A stretch of DNA of 43,760 nucleotides, from the NCBI GenBank assembly GCA_964517355.1, contig CAZFCK010000009.1:1-43760 (forward strand), in the 5' to 3' direction. Positions 1 to 8,378 of this stretch are shown here, piece after piece. Below the pieces are notes generated by a model that worked only from the letters and a program-made list of their open reading frames with translations, had not been told where the DNA came from and searched no databases. Position numbers and translations under genes: made by a program. The DNA is from CAZFCK01 sp964517355. GTDB taxonomy: Bacteria; Desulfobacterota; Desulfovibrionia; Desulfovibrionales; Desulfovibrionaceae. Each line of letters begins with the position of its first letter. Position 1 is the stretch's first letter.

Positions 1-74
1 CCAGGGGCCTCCCCTGGTCGTCGTGCGGGCGCGAAAGCCCGCGACTTTATTTTTTGTCCCAAAGTCCTCTACAA
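1..74 (-). repeat. Structured intergenic repeat A, copy 1 (cut by window edge)
   Basis: On the minus strand this matches copy 2 at 27845-28013: a diverged GACTTT-GGAC box (about 56-71), then hairpin GCGGGC/GCCCGC (25-42), the spacer CACGACGA, then hairpin CCAGGGG/CCCCTGG (1-17). The element continues past the left edge. It sits just downstream of the first vgrG stop and could act as a 3' structure for that transcript, although no T-tract follows the hairpins. Confidence 0.8.
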
Positions 75-78
75 TAAG

Positions 79-2328
79 TTATAGCGTATTAATAAATTCC
101 GCGAGATTGTTGACGCTGGTCCCGACATACTGCACTTCCTGAATGAGTTCCGTTTGCTCCTCGCAGAGCCGGGTGACGCTGTTGGCCAGCAGGGTGTTTT
201 GCTGCGTAAGCCGGGTTACTTCCTGGGCCACGCGGACCGAGCTTTGCTGGATTTTGGTCACCTGTTCGCAGACAACGGTCTTTTGCTCGGCGAGGACGTT
301 TATGTCTTCAGTCAACTCGGTGATGTCCTCGCACAGTTTGATTTTTCTTTGGGCCATTCTGGTTTTGGCCTGGGCCACCCTGTTTATCGTGCCCGCCAGT
401 TGGGTGTTTTCTTCCGAAAGATGCGTGATATTGTCGGCAAGCGTTGTGATTTGTCCGCGTAGCGTGTTCATTTCCTGCACGAATCTGGACGCGACTTCGG
501 ATTCGTGCGTTTCCGCGGCGCGGAGGCTGTCTTCCGTCTCTTTCCAGCGGTTGTGTATGGGCTTTATGGATTGTTTGAAGGCGAGCACCATGCCGATTTC
601 AAATCCAAGAATAAAAGTCAGGTAAAAGGGCGAATAGGTGGAAAAATCCAGGCCCAGATAGGTTTCGCTGGAATTGCCCATGATCACGGTGAAGGCCGAT
701 CCGGCGCGCACGTCCAGGGCCTTGCCGGTATAGAGCTTGTGCCCCACAAATCCGGTCTCCTCCTGCTTGCCGTCGCCGCTGGGGGGCGGATCATTGGGGT
801 GGCCCATGCGCCAATATGTCTCGTGGGCGGGACAATGCAGCAGCATGCGCTGTTCGCCATCCTGATCCTGGAAATGGATGCGGTTTTTCCCGGATGTCGT
901 TATTTCGCATGCGGTCTGGTTAGCGGCGGTCACGGGGCTGGGCGTATCGGGGTTCGGCACGGCGCCGAGCACAATGGGTCTGTCGATGTTCCCGTATGCG
1001 CACCCGATCAAGATTTCGGTGTTTTTGTGCAGCGGAAAATGAAAACCGTGATCCCCGCCGCAGTATGGTTGCGCCATGCGCAGCCAGGACGAGGCCTTGC
1101 CTGGAGCGCGGTCCGCCTTGTCGAAGGGCAGCGTGACCTTGTAGCGGCCTTGATCGTCCACCTCTGCATACTCGCCGCTCCCGGCCGCGTCCACATGGCC
1201 GTACATCACGCCGCTTGAGCGTGGCCAGGGCGTTGTTCTTTGGGGGCGAAACTGGGTTTCGGCGGGGATGGCCGTGAAGGTGTTGCGGTAGGTGATGGCC
1301 TCCTCGCCATAGTCGCCGCCCAATGCGCGCAACAGGTATTCCCGTTGCGATCCTGTGTGCCGCACCGAAACAATCAGGTAATCCTGGTTGACATCGCCCC
1401 TGTAATGGTCTTGCAAGGCGATGGTGAATCCCGAGCGCAGAAAAGGCGCGCCGCTCGCGCCGTGAAAAATCTGTTGGGCGCAGCGGCATTCCTGGGCGCG
1501 GACCTCTGCTATTCTTTTGCATTCACTCGGGGTGTCGCAGTGCTCCCCATAGAGTTGGACGGATCCTCTGCCCATATTGTGGACCTCGGCCTGACCTTGC
1601 ACCTGCAAATCCGGAGTACGGTAATTCCAGTCACGGACAAGCACGCTTTGCGGGACGGGGTGTTGATGGAGGTTGAAGCTTTGGGCAACCTCCTGCCCCC
1701 GGGTGTCGTCAAGGCCGGAAGGGGGCGAATAGAGCAGGGTTTTGTTGTCGTTGAGCGGTCCATGGGCCATTGAGGTGTCAGTCAGCACCAGCCTGCCGTC
1801 GTGGTTGTGGTCGAAGTAGTAGTAGCAACCGTAATGCTCCAACCAGCGTGAGACAAAGGCGAAGTGGGATTCGTTGTAGTGGCAGACAAAATCGCGGGGC
1901 GAATAATCGCCCTGTAGTTTGAACACGAAATCCATGGATTTATCAAGGCCGCCGTCTTCAAGGGCCTGGGTCAAAAAATCAGGCATGGTTTTGTTCAAAA
2001 AAATTTGATTGTGCCGGGTAATGGAGAGGCGCCAGAAACGCGGCACAAGGCGGGCTTTGTAGATGATGAAATCATACAGCTTCTGCTGTTGTGAAAAGGA
2101 GGCCAGCACGCCGTGAAAAGGGAGCACGCCGCTTTCACTGGAAATGGTGAACGTGGCGGGTTCATGGAGCAATCCAGAAATGTCGAAACCTTGATGCTGC
2201 GAGATGAGAATCAGCTCGAATGAGAAAAGGCGGGAGAGACCTTCATCACCCTGGAAATCCAGCACATAAAAAGTGTCTTCCGGCACCGCCGTGGAAATGA
2301 AGCGGTATTTGAGCTTGAGTTGAGGCAT
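79..2328 (-). CDS. vgrG: Type VI secretion VgrG spike protein with heptad-repeat C-terminal tail
   Basis: 749 residues. The N-terminal two thirds reads as a VgrG/Rhs spike: the gp27-like base with the motifs FVCHYNESHFAFVSRWLEHYG and VRDWNYRTPDL, then the gp5-like OB region (GRYKVTLPFD, SSWLRMAQPYCGG, FPLHKNTEILIGC, GNIDRPIVLGAVPNP). VgrG trimers form the puncturing tip of the type VI secretion tube and carry effectors. After a hydrophobic stretch near residues 566-590, residues of about 625-735 form some fifteen consecutive seven-residue units without register breaks, a predicted coiled coil. The start has AAGGAG 9 bases upstream. The gene lies 22 bp downstream of a second vgrG on the same strand. 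No other type VI gene is in the window, so a phage-type tail spike is a less likely alternative. Confidence 0.88.
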   Translation of the reverse strand: MPQLKLKYRFISTAVPEDTFYVLDFQGDEGLSRLFSFELILISQHQGFDISGLLHEPATFTISSESGVLPFHGVLASFSQQQKLYDFIIYKARLVPRFWRLSITRHNQIFLNKTMPDFLTQALEDGGLDKSMDFVFKLQGDYSPRDFVCHYNESHFAFVSRWLEHYGCYYYFDHNHDGRLVLTDTSMAHGPLNDNKTLLYSPPSGLDDTRGQEVAQSFNLHQHPVPQSVLVRDWNYRTPDLQVQGQAEVHNMGRGSVQLYGEHCDTPSECKRIAEVRAQECRCAQQIFHGASGAPFLRSGFTIALQDHYRGDVNQDYLIVSVRHTGSQREYLLRALGGDYGEEAITYRNTFTAIPAETQFRPQRTTPWPRSSGVMYGHVDAAGSGEYAEVDDQGRYKVTLPFDKADRAPGKASSWLRMAQPYCGGDHGFHFPLHKNTEILIGCAYGNIDRPIVLGAVPNPDTPSPVTAANQTACEITTSGKNRIHFQDQDGEQRMLLHCPAHETYWRMGHPNDPPPSGDGKQEETGFVGHKLYTGKALDVRAGSAFTVIMGNSSETYLGLDFSTYSPFYLTFILGFEIGMVLAFKQSIKPIHNRWKETEDSLRAAETHESEVASRFVQEMNTLRGQITTLADNITHLSEENTQLAGTINRVAQAKTRMAQRKIKLCEDITELTEDINVLAEQKTVVCEQVTKIQQSSVRVAQEVTRLTQQNTLLANSVTRLCEEQTELIQEVQYVGTSVNNLAEFINTL

Positions 2329-2350
2329 GGGCTCCGGCTCCTTATGATCT

Positions 2351-4588
2351 CTACATGTCGTTTTGTTCTACAGCGGCGGTGGTCTTTTGCTCACATACAT
2401 GGGATATCTCTTCAGACAGTTCCATTTGTTCCGTTGCCGTTTCCAGCAGTTCACCCACGGTTTCCAGTTCCTCTTCATATACTTCTACGGCGTCTTCCGC
2501 GACTTCCACCCTGTTCTCGACGAGTTCGGTGTTTTCCTGCACGGCTTCCAACCGATTTTGCGCCATTCTGATGTTCCTGTCCGCAAGCTCCACAGCTTCT
2601 TGGGTCATTTCGAGCTTTTCCTGGGCCAATTCCGATCGCTCGTCAGCGAGTTCGGTATTGGTTTCAGCCAGTGAGATCTCCTCTTCAGCCACCTCCAAGC
2701 TTTCCAGGGCTTCTTTGGTATGCTCTTCCGCAGCCTCAAAATATTCTTCCGCCAAATGGACTTGGGTATCAACCATTTTGCTTTTTTCAAGCCCCAAACG
2801 CACGCCCAGGGCGTGAATCTTACTCTCCAGCGGCGCGAATTCCTTGCGGTAGGCGAGATAGATGCCCGAATTCAACCCCAGCACCGTGTTGGTGCGCAGT
2901 CCGAACGTCTGGCGATGCTCCCACCCCAGAGTGACATGGACGGCATTGCCGAAGATGACGGTGTTCTTGGCGCCGGCCTGCACATCGAACACCTTGCTGG
3001 TGTTGAGCTTCCACCCGGCGATGGTTTCGCTTTTGGACCAATCCGGGGGCGGGTCGTTGTGAGCGCCCAGGCGGGCGTATGATTCCGCGGTGGGCGTGCT
3101 CATAATGATACGGCGAGAAGCGGCGTTGTCCTCGAAATGGATTTTGTTTTGCCCCCCTGTGGTAATCCGGCATTGCGTGTGGCTTTGATTGTCCACGGGG
3201 CTGGGATGTTCGGGATTGGGTGCGGCCCCGGCAATGAGGGGGCGATCCGGGTTCCCATCGGCATAGGTCAGCATGACCTCGCAGGATTTGTGCAAGGGAA
3301 AATGCATGCCGAAACCTTGCCCGGTGTGGGGCTGCGCCATGCGCACCCAACTGGAGGCATGGCCGTTTTTGCGGCCGGAAAGATCCATGGGCATGGTCAC
3401 CTTGTAGCGGCCGTGGCCATCCAGTTCGGCATAGTGCCCGCTCTCGGCGGCATCGACGTGGGCGTTCATCGCTCCGGGGATGCGGGGCCAGGGCGTGACG
3501 CTCGCGGCGCGGAACTGGACTGTGGAAGGAATGCACTCGAAGGTGTTGCGGTAATAGGGGGATGCGTCTTCATGCCCGCTGTCCAGACCCGAAAACAGGT
3601 AGCCTTCCTGATTGCCCTGGTGGTGTACCCGCACTGCGAGATAGCCGGTATTCCACTCGGGTTCATAGTGTTCCTCAAGGTTGAACGTATAGCCGCTGCG
3701 CATGAACGGGGTTGTGCATTCGCCCCGGCCTGTGATTTCCCGGCATGCGAGTTCTTGGGCGCGGACCTCGGCCAGCGCGGCGGCCTCTTGCGGCGTTTTG
3801 ACGTTATCCGCGTAGCAATAGTAAATGCCCAGGCCCGTGGTGCTGACATCTTTTTGCGCGGCGAGGTCGAGATCCGGGGTCCGGTAATTGTAGTCTTTGA
3901 GCAAAACGTTGCGCGGTACGAGCCGTTGCGTGCGCTCAAAGTGAAAAAGCGTTATGTCGCTGGTGCGGGGCAACAATCCCGAAGGCGGGGTGTAGCGCAG
4001 TGGAGCGCTTTCGGGGAAATTCGTATGGTCTATCCAGCTATCAGTAATGACGATTTTTTCTTTAGCATCGCCTTGCTCAAAGTAATAATACATGCCTTCG
4101 CGCTCCATCCAGCGTGAAATAAAGGCCAGGTGCGATTCATTGTACTGGCAGATGAATTCACGCTGCGGATACTCGCGTTGCAAACGTATCTCGAAATCAG
4201 CGCCATGGGTTAATTGCAGTTGTTCCAGGGCTTCCTGCACGCATTGCGGAACTGCTTTGCCGAGAAACAGCTGGCTGTGCACATTGACGCTCAAACGCCA
4301 GAGGCGCGGGACCAGCACAAGTTTATAAAAAGTATGTTTGTCCGCCTGTTGCAACACTTCGAACCGGCATACCACGCCGTGCAGCGGGTAATCGCCGCTG
4401 TCGCCATGGAGGACAAAGGTGGCAGGTTCGTTGAGCAGGTCCCGCCCCTGAATGTGTGGAAGGGCGCCCATCAGTATGATTTCAAAGCGGTAGGTCTGGC
4501 TGATGGCCTCATGGCCGTCGAATCGCACCACCGAGAGTTGCCGGCCGTGCAGGGATGGTGCGGAGAAGGAGAAAAGCGGATGGGCCAT
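2351..4588 (-). CDS. vgrG: Type VI secretion VgrG spike protein, second copy, with acidic heptad-repeat tail
   Basis: 745 residues from the ATG at 4588. A GTG at 4621 in frame would add 11 residues but has no ribosome site and overshoots the family's usual start. It carries the same VgrG landmarks as its downstream neighbour: CQYNESHLAFISRWMEREG, KDYNYRTPDLDL, GRYKVTMPMD, FPLHKSCEVMLTYADGNPDR. The C-terminal 120 residues or so form perfect heptads rich in Glu with hydrophobics at fixed spacing (LEVAEEE ISLAETN TELADER type). The tail sequence differs strongly from that of the other VgrG, while the bodies are alike, so the tails have diverged faster or were exchanged. This is the first gene of a two-gene vgrG operon. 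Confidence 0.87.
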   Translation of the reverse strand: MAHPLFSFSAPSLHGRQLSVVRFDGHEAISQTYRFEIILMGALPHIQGRDLLNEPATFVLHGDSGDYPLHGVVCRFEVLQQADKHTFYKLVLVPRLWRLSVNVHSQLFLGKAVPQCVQEALEQLQLTHGADFEIRLQREYPQREFICQYNESHLAFISRWMEREGMYYYFEQGDAKEKIVITDSWIDHTNFPESAPLRYTPPSGLLPRTSDITLFHFERTQRLVPRNVLLKDYNYRTPDLDLAAQKDVSTTGLGIYYCYADNVKTPQEAAALAEVRAQELACREITGRGECTTPFMRSGYTFNLEEHYEPEWNTGYLAVRVHHQGNQEGYLFSGLDSGHEDASPYYRNTFECIPSTVQFRAASVTPWPRIPGAMNAHVDAAESGHYAELDGHGRYKVTMPMDLSGRKNGHASSWVRMAQPHTGQGFGMHFPLHKSCEVMLTYADGNPDRPLIAGAAPNPEHPSPVDNQSHTQCRITTGGQNKIHFEDNAASRRIIMSTPTAESYARLGAHNDPPPDWSKSETIAGWKLNTSKVFDVQAGAKNTVIFGNAVHVTLGWEHRQTFGLRTNTVLGLNSGIYLAYRKEFAPLESKIHALGVRLGLEKSKMVDTQVHLAEEYFEAAEEHTKEALESLEVAEEEISLAETNTELADERSELAQEKLEMTQEAVELADRNIRMAQNRLEAVQENTELVENRVEVAEDAVEVYEEELETVGELLETATEQMELSEEISHVCEQKTTAAVEQNDM

Positions 4589-4721
4589 GGTGTTGGTTTC
4601 CACTCTGTTAAAGGCTCTCACTATGTCCGGATATTGCGACCGTAGTGTGGGCGTGAATAATCCAGCCTTTCTCCTTTATACGGATTATTGAACATCTTGC
4701 AAAGCGGAATCGTAAAGATCT

Positions 4722-4740
4722 GCGGCGTCGTTTGCGCCGC
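4722..4740 (-). terminator. Possible terminator hairpin after the YkgJ-type gene
   Basis: GCGGCG (4722-4727) pairs with CGCCGC (4735-4740) around a 7-base loop, between the YkgJ-type stop and vgrG. Only a poor T-run (ATCTTT) follows on the minus strand, so termination is uncertain. Confidence 0.35.
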
Positions 4741-4758
4741 CTAACCTGATGTGGCGGG

Positions 4759-5544
4759 TCACCAAAGAATTTTGCGTGCGAAAAATGCGCCCCCATGCAG
4801 CCATGTTTCACTGCATTCCAAAATCCCGTATTCCAAAAGAAGGTGCAGTGCTCTGGGGAGCAATAAATAGCCGGCTTCGAGATTGAGTTCCTTGGAGCCT
4901 TGCAAAAAGCCGAATTGCACGGCTTCGGCCAGCTGTCTGTGCAGCTCGTGATTTTCGATCATCATCTGGGGATCGCGCAGTTCGACGCTGGCGCGGCATT
5001 GCGCGGCGTCCACGGCATTCCAGCCCCTGCAGGCCAGGGGGCGGGCGGGATGTACGGAGCATGCGCCGTCTTCAAGCAGCACGCAGGGCAATTCATGGCG
5101 TATGGCTGCGATTTCCAGACGGGTCATGCCGCGAATGGTCTCAAGCAGCGTGTTGACCTTGCTGGCGATGACTTTCCTGTGTTCAGGAGTAAAATTCTCC
5201 AAAAGGTGGAAGCCCAGATACAAGGCCTCGGCAGGAGTTAAGGAAATTTGATTATAGCAACAGTGATGACAGCCTCTTGCGCACACGATAGGAGGAGTGA
5301 ACGTGATTTCATCGAGCGTGGAGTCAAGGAGTTCATAAGCGTCGCGGACGGTTTCCCAGAGGGCTCGTTGTCCTGGGACGGGACGCAAAGCCTTGATCAA
5401 GGCGTGCATGCGTTCAGTTGCAAAACGCGCGGCAAATGCTTCATTGACGTCCCGGCGCTGGGAAGAACTCAAGGGGCCTTGCCGCCGGGAAGAGAAGGCT
5501 TTACGTTTTGCTGAACGATTACGGCTTTTAGATGAAGCGCCCAT
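4759..5544 (-). CDS. YkgJ-family cysteine-cluster protein
   Basis: 261 residues from the ATG at 5544, which has AGGAG 10 bases upstream; the open frame extends to 5613 but that leader looks non-coding. The first 30 residues are Ser/Arg/Lys-rich and probably disordered. The core carries the Cys pattern of the YkgJ / zinc-or-iron-chelating family: CARGCHHCC, then CVLLEDGACSVHPARPLACRGW and a later Cys in AAQCRAS. Family members are thought to bind a metal or Fe-S cluster; their substrate is mostly unknown. It stands alone, divergent from the WcbI-like gene and 170 bp upstream of the vgrG pair in the same direction, so co-transcription with vgrG is possible. No function is proposed beyond metal binding. 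Confidence 0.75.
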   Translation of the reverse strand: MGASSKSRNRSAKRKAFSSRRQGPLSSSQRRDVNEAFAARFATERMHALIKALRPVPGQRALWETVRDAYELLDSTLDEITFTPPIVCARGCHHCCYNQISLTPAEALYLGFHLLENFTPEHRKVIASKVNTLLETIRGMTRLEIAAIRHELPCVLLEDGACSVHPARPLACRGWNAVDAAQCRASVELRDPQMMIENHELHRQLAEAVQFGFLQGSKELNLEAGYLLLPRALHLLLEYGILECSETWLHGGAFFARKILW

Positions 5545-5885
5545 GCTTGCGGAACTCCTGCGTGACAGTTGAAGCATGCAACCGGATGCTTTCATGCATG
5601 AGAGTGAATGCAAGAAGATGGTTGCAATTGCATACGTTGCGTCATAACTCTAGAACAATAAAGAGCTTGGCGTTTTCCGTTTCAAGCACCATGGGATATC
5701 CGCCTTGCAAAACGAGGCAACTACAGTGAACTGCTATGTAATGAGGCTTTGATTTGTGCGCAAGTTTTTTTTCACGAATGCGCCAACTTCTCTAATATTG
5801 TATAACAATATGAAATCATAGCTAAAAATTATTTTACCTGCTTTCATCTCCGAACGGCGTGGTGAAAAAAGGATGCTCTGGCCAT
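5545..5885. promoter_or_regulatory. AT-rich divergent intergenic region with a perfect palindrome
   Basis: 341 bp between divergent genes. The right half is much richer in A+T than the surrounding genes. At 5795-5811 there is a perfect inverted repeat: ATATTGT, spacer ATA, ACAATAT. It overlaps a TATAAC hexamer that could be a -10 box, 75 bp before the WcbI-like start, so it may be an operator. The left half shows nothing I can name. Confidence 0.4.
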
Positions 5886-6713
5886 ATGAAAAACCTTGTC
5901 GTGTTGCATGCCAATTGCCAGGGAGAAATGCTTGTTGATTTGCTTATGCAACATGCATTTTTTTCGAAGCAATATGCATGTATTTTGTATACAAATTATA
6001 TTAAGGAGCATGTTCCACCTGAACAATTGGAAAAATGTTCCGTGTTTATTTATCAGCATTTGCAAGACAACTGGGGGGATATCGCATCAAAAAGGTTGCT
6101 GACATACGTAAAGCCGCAGTGTCTTACACTTTCCATACCAAGTTTTTACAACAGAATGTATTGGCCTCTTTTTTCCGGTGGCCCTGAGCACGAGTTCAGA
6201 GATAAATTTCTGGATGAGCTCTTGCTGCGTGGCCTTTCCAGAGAGGAGCTGATGCTCGTGGCGCCGCGTCCACGGTTGATGGAGAGGTACGCCCTCGACG
6301 ACATCCTTGCCGCTTCGCTCAATCATGAAAAAGGCAAACAGGAGCGGACACAGGTGCCCTACCTGGATGCCATGCTTTCCCGCTGGAAGTCCGAATGGCT
6401 GTTTCACACGCCAAACCATCCGGCCAAGCCTCTTCTGCTGTTGGTGGCCAACGAAATATTGGGGCGGCTCGGTCTTTCCGCGTTGACAGAAGAGCAGACC
6501 GCCCCCCTGGATGCGTATTACACCACATTGCAGCAGCCTATCCATCCTGGTGTCGCCTTGCATTTCGGTCTGGAATTCATTGTTCCGAATCAGACATACA
6601 ACGTGTATGGTATGAAGATGACATACGGCCAGTACGCCGGGGTGTATATGGATTACCGCGCTTCAGGAATAAAGAATTTTATTGATTATATTGGTCAAAC
6701 CTATGGAAAGTAG
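5886..6713 (+). CDS. WcbI-like polysaccharide biosynthesis protein (putative acyltransferase)
   Basis: 275 residues from the ATG at 5886, with an AAGGA-like site upstream; a GTG at 5859 is the longer alternative. The opening VVLHANCQGEMLVDLL has the xxNCQG signature of the WcbI family, and LSIPSFYNRMYWPLF fits the family's next conserved block. WcbI from Burkholderia is implicated in capsule polysaccharide and resembles SGNH-type acyltransferase folds; the substrate here is unknown. The first 150 bases are strikingly AT-rich, with codons unlike the neighbouring GC-rich genes, suggesting recent acquisition. Its last 11 bases overlap the start of the next gene, so the two are probably translated together and act on the same glycan. 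Confidence 0.7.
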   Translation: MKNLVVLHANCQGEMLVDLLMQHAFFSKQYACILYTNYIKEHVPPEQLEKCSVFIYQHLQDNWGDIASKRLLTYVKPQCLTLSIPSFYNRMYWPLFSGGPEHEFRDKFLDELLLRGLSREELMLVAPRPRLMERYALDDILAASLNHEKGKQERTQVPYLDAMLSRWKSEWLFHTPNHPAKPLLLLVANEILGRLGLSALTEEQTAPLDAYYTTLQQPIHPGVALHFGLEFIVPNQTYNVYGMKMTYGQYAGVYMDYRASGIKNFIDYIGQTYGK

Positions 6714-8358
6714 CAAGGCCGGCCACGCCGCCGGGCTGAGGCCCAATCTTGCAGTTCCCCGGCGGATGTTGTTTTGGGGCCTGGCCATGGCTTGTGCGGT
6801 AGCGTTCGCCTATGGAGGCACGCTTCATTATCCGTTGATATATGATGATATTGTAAATGTTGCGCACAATAAGAGCATCCGTTCGTTGGTCCCCCCATGG
6901 GGGGCGCTTTTTCCCGACAGACAGACCTCGTTTGGGGGCAGACCGGTCACCAATTGGACGTTTGCTCTCTCCTTTGCCGTGAGCGGGATTTCACCCTGGG
7001 CGCACCGGGCCTTGAACGTGGTTATCCACCTATTGAACGGACTGATCTTGTTCGGACTCGTGCGGCGGGTCCTGGCCCGGGAATATTTTGGACCGGTTCT
7101 CGCACGAAAGGCGTTGCCGGTTGCCGGTTTCACTTCGGCGTTGTGGCTTCTGCACCCCATCAATACCCTGGCCGTGACCTACATCACGCAGCGCGCCGAG
7201 TCCCTGATGGCTCTTTTTTTTCTTCTCACGCTGTATTGCGCCCTGCGTAGCTGGGAAGAACGCCATGGCATTGTTTGGGCCTTGGGGGCGGCGAGCGCTT
7301 GCATCCTTGGCGCCGGGAGCAAAGAGGTGATATGTGCTGCGCCTTGCATCATATTGCTTTTCGACTGGCTCTACGTCTCGGGCTCACCGTTTCGGGCGCT
7401 GCGCCGTTTTCCCGTACTTTACGGCGGGTTGCTCGTGGGGCTGTTGGTGTTGGGCGCGCTTACCGCCACGGGAAGACAGGCGGCAACGGGATCGCTTGTG
7501 GAACATCCCGCCCCCTTGGGCTATGCCGTAACCCAGGCGGGAGTCGTGGCGCATTACGTACGGCAGGCGCTATGGCCCACGGCGCTGGTTTTTGACTACG
7601 CGTGGCCCATGAGCAGCTTGGAGCAGGTCTGGCCCCAGGTGTTCGCCATATGCGCGGTCCTGGCGTTGACCGTTTGGGGTGTTATGCGCCGCAAGGGCTG
7701 GGCTTTTGCGCTCTGTTGCTTTTTCTTGAGCCTGGCGCCCACGTCGAGTTTTTTGCATATTCCCCTCAATGCCTGCGAATATCGCATGTATTTGCCCTTG
7801 GCCTTCCTCATTGTGCTGGGAGTGGCCGGCATGTTTCTGGGGGCGGCGCGGCTGCGCCTTTCTTCCGTTGCGCCGGTTTCGATTTGCATATGTGCGTGTA
7901 TGCTGCTGGGAGGGGCGACCTGGGAACGCAACCAGGTTTTTGCCGATCCCTTGCGGTTGTGGCTGGACACCGCGCGTAAACAGCCCGAAAGCCCCCAGGC
8001 CTTGGCCTGGGTCGGAGATGGTCTGATTAAGGCCGGGCGGCCGAAAGAAGCCCTGGATTGGCTACAGCGTTCTCTTGCCCTGCGCCCCGCGCATTATAAG
8101 ACGTTGGATCTTCTGGGTCTTGCCTTGTATTTTTCCGGCAAACCCGAAGAGGCGGTGCATTTTTACCAGCAGGCTCTACGCCTGGTGCCGGACTATCCCC
8201 CGGCGCTTGAACACCTGGCGGCCGCGGCGTTGCAGCTTGAACGCCTTGATCTGGCGAAGGATGCTTTGGACAAGCTTCGTAAGATAGGTGTGGAGACTCC
8301 CCTGACGCGCAAAATGAATGATGATTATGCATTGTTGCTTGAAAAGCGCTTGCGCTGA
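6703..8358 (+). CDS. Polytopic GT-C-like membrane protein with C-terminal TPR repeats
   Basis: 551 residues from the ATG at 6703, inside the end of the WcbI-like gene; an in-frame TTG at 6682 is a weaker start. The first ~400 residues contain many hydrophobic segments. Between the first two lies YPLIYDDIVNVAHN with an acidic pair, followed by GGRPVTNWTFAL and WAHRALNVVIHLLNG, the pattern of TMTC/PMT-like GT-C glycosyltransferases. The last ~120 residues form about three TPRs (ALAWVGDGLIKAGRPKEALDWLQRSLALRP and two more). Such proteins are annotated as TPR proteins or O-glycosyltransferases; the donor and acceptor cannot be read from sequence. It converges on the regulator gene that ends at 8379, with only 20 bp between stops. 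Confidence 0.72.
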   Translation: MESSKAGHAAGLRPNLAVPRRMLFWGLAMACAVAFAYGGTLHYPLIYDDIVNVAHNKSIRSLVPPWGALFPDRQTSFGGRPVTNWTFALSFAVSGISPWAHRALNVVIHLLNGLILFGLVRRVLAREYFGPVLARKALPVAGFTSALWLLHPINTLAVTYITQRAESLMALFFLLTLYCALRSWEERHGIVWALGAASACILGAGSKEVICAAPCIILLFDWLYVSGSPFRALRRFPVLYGGLLVGLLVLGALTATGRQAATGSLVEHPAPLGYAVTQAGVVAHYVRQALWPTALVFDYAWPMSSLEQVWPQVFAICAVLALTVWGVMRRKGWAFALCCFFLSLAPTSSFLHIPLNACEYRMYLPLAFLIVLGVAGMFLGAARLRLSSVAPVSICICACMLLGGATWERNQVFADPLRLWLDTARKQPESPQALAWVGDGLIKAGRPKEALDWLQRSLALRPAHYKTLDLLGLALYFSGKPEEAVHFYQQALRLVPDYPPALEHLAAAALQLERLDLAKDALDKLRKIGVETPLTRKMNDDYALLLEKRLR

Positions 8359-8378
8359 CCCGATATGGGGCGGTGAGC

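Noticed and set aside
505..1218. Long plus-strand open frames opposite the vgrG genes
   Set aside because: They mirror the coding frame of the vgrG genes and have no ribosome sites or known motifs. The same holds for long antisense frames at 3137-4117, 10564-11682, 12459-13805, 16619-18043 and 41508-42536.
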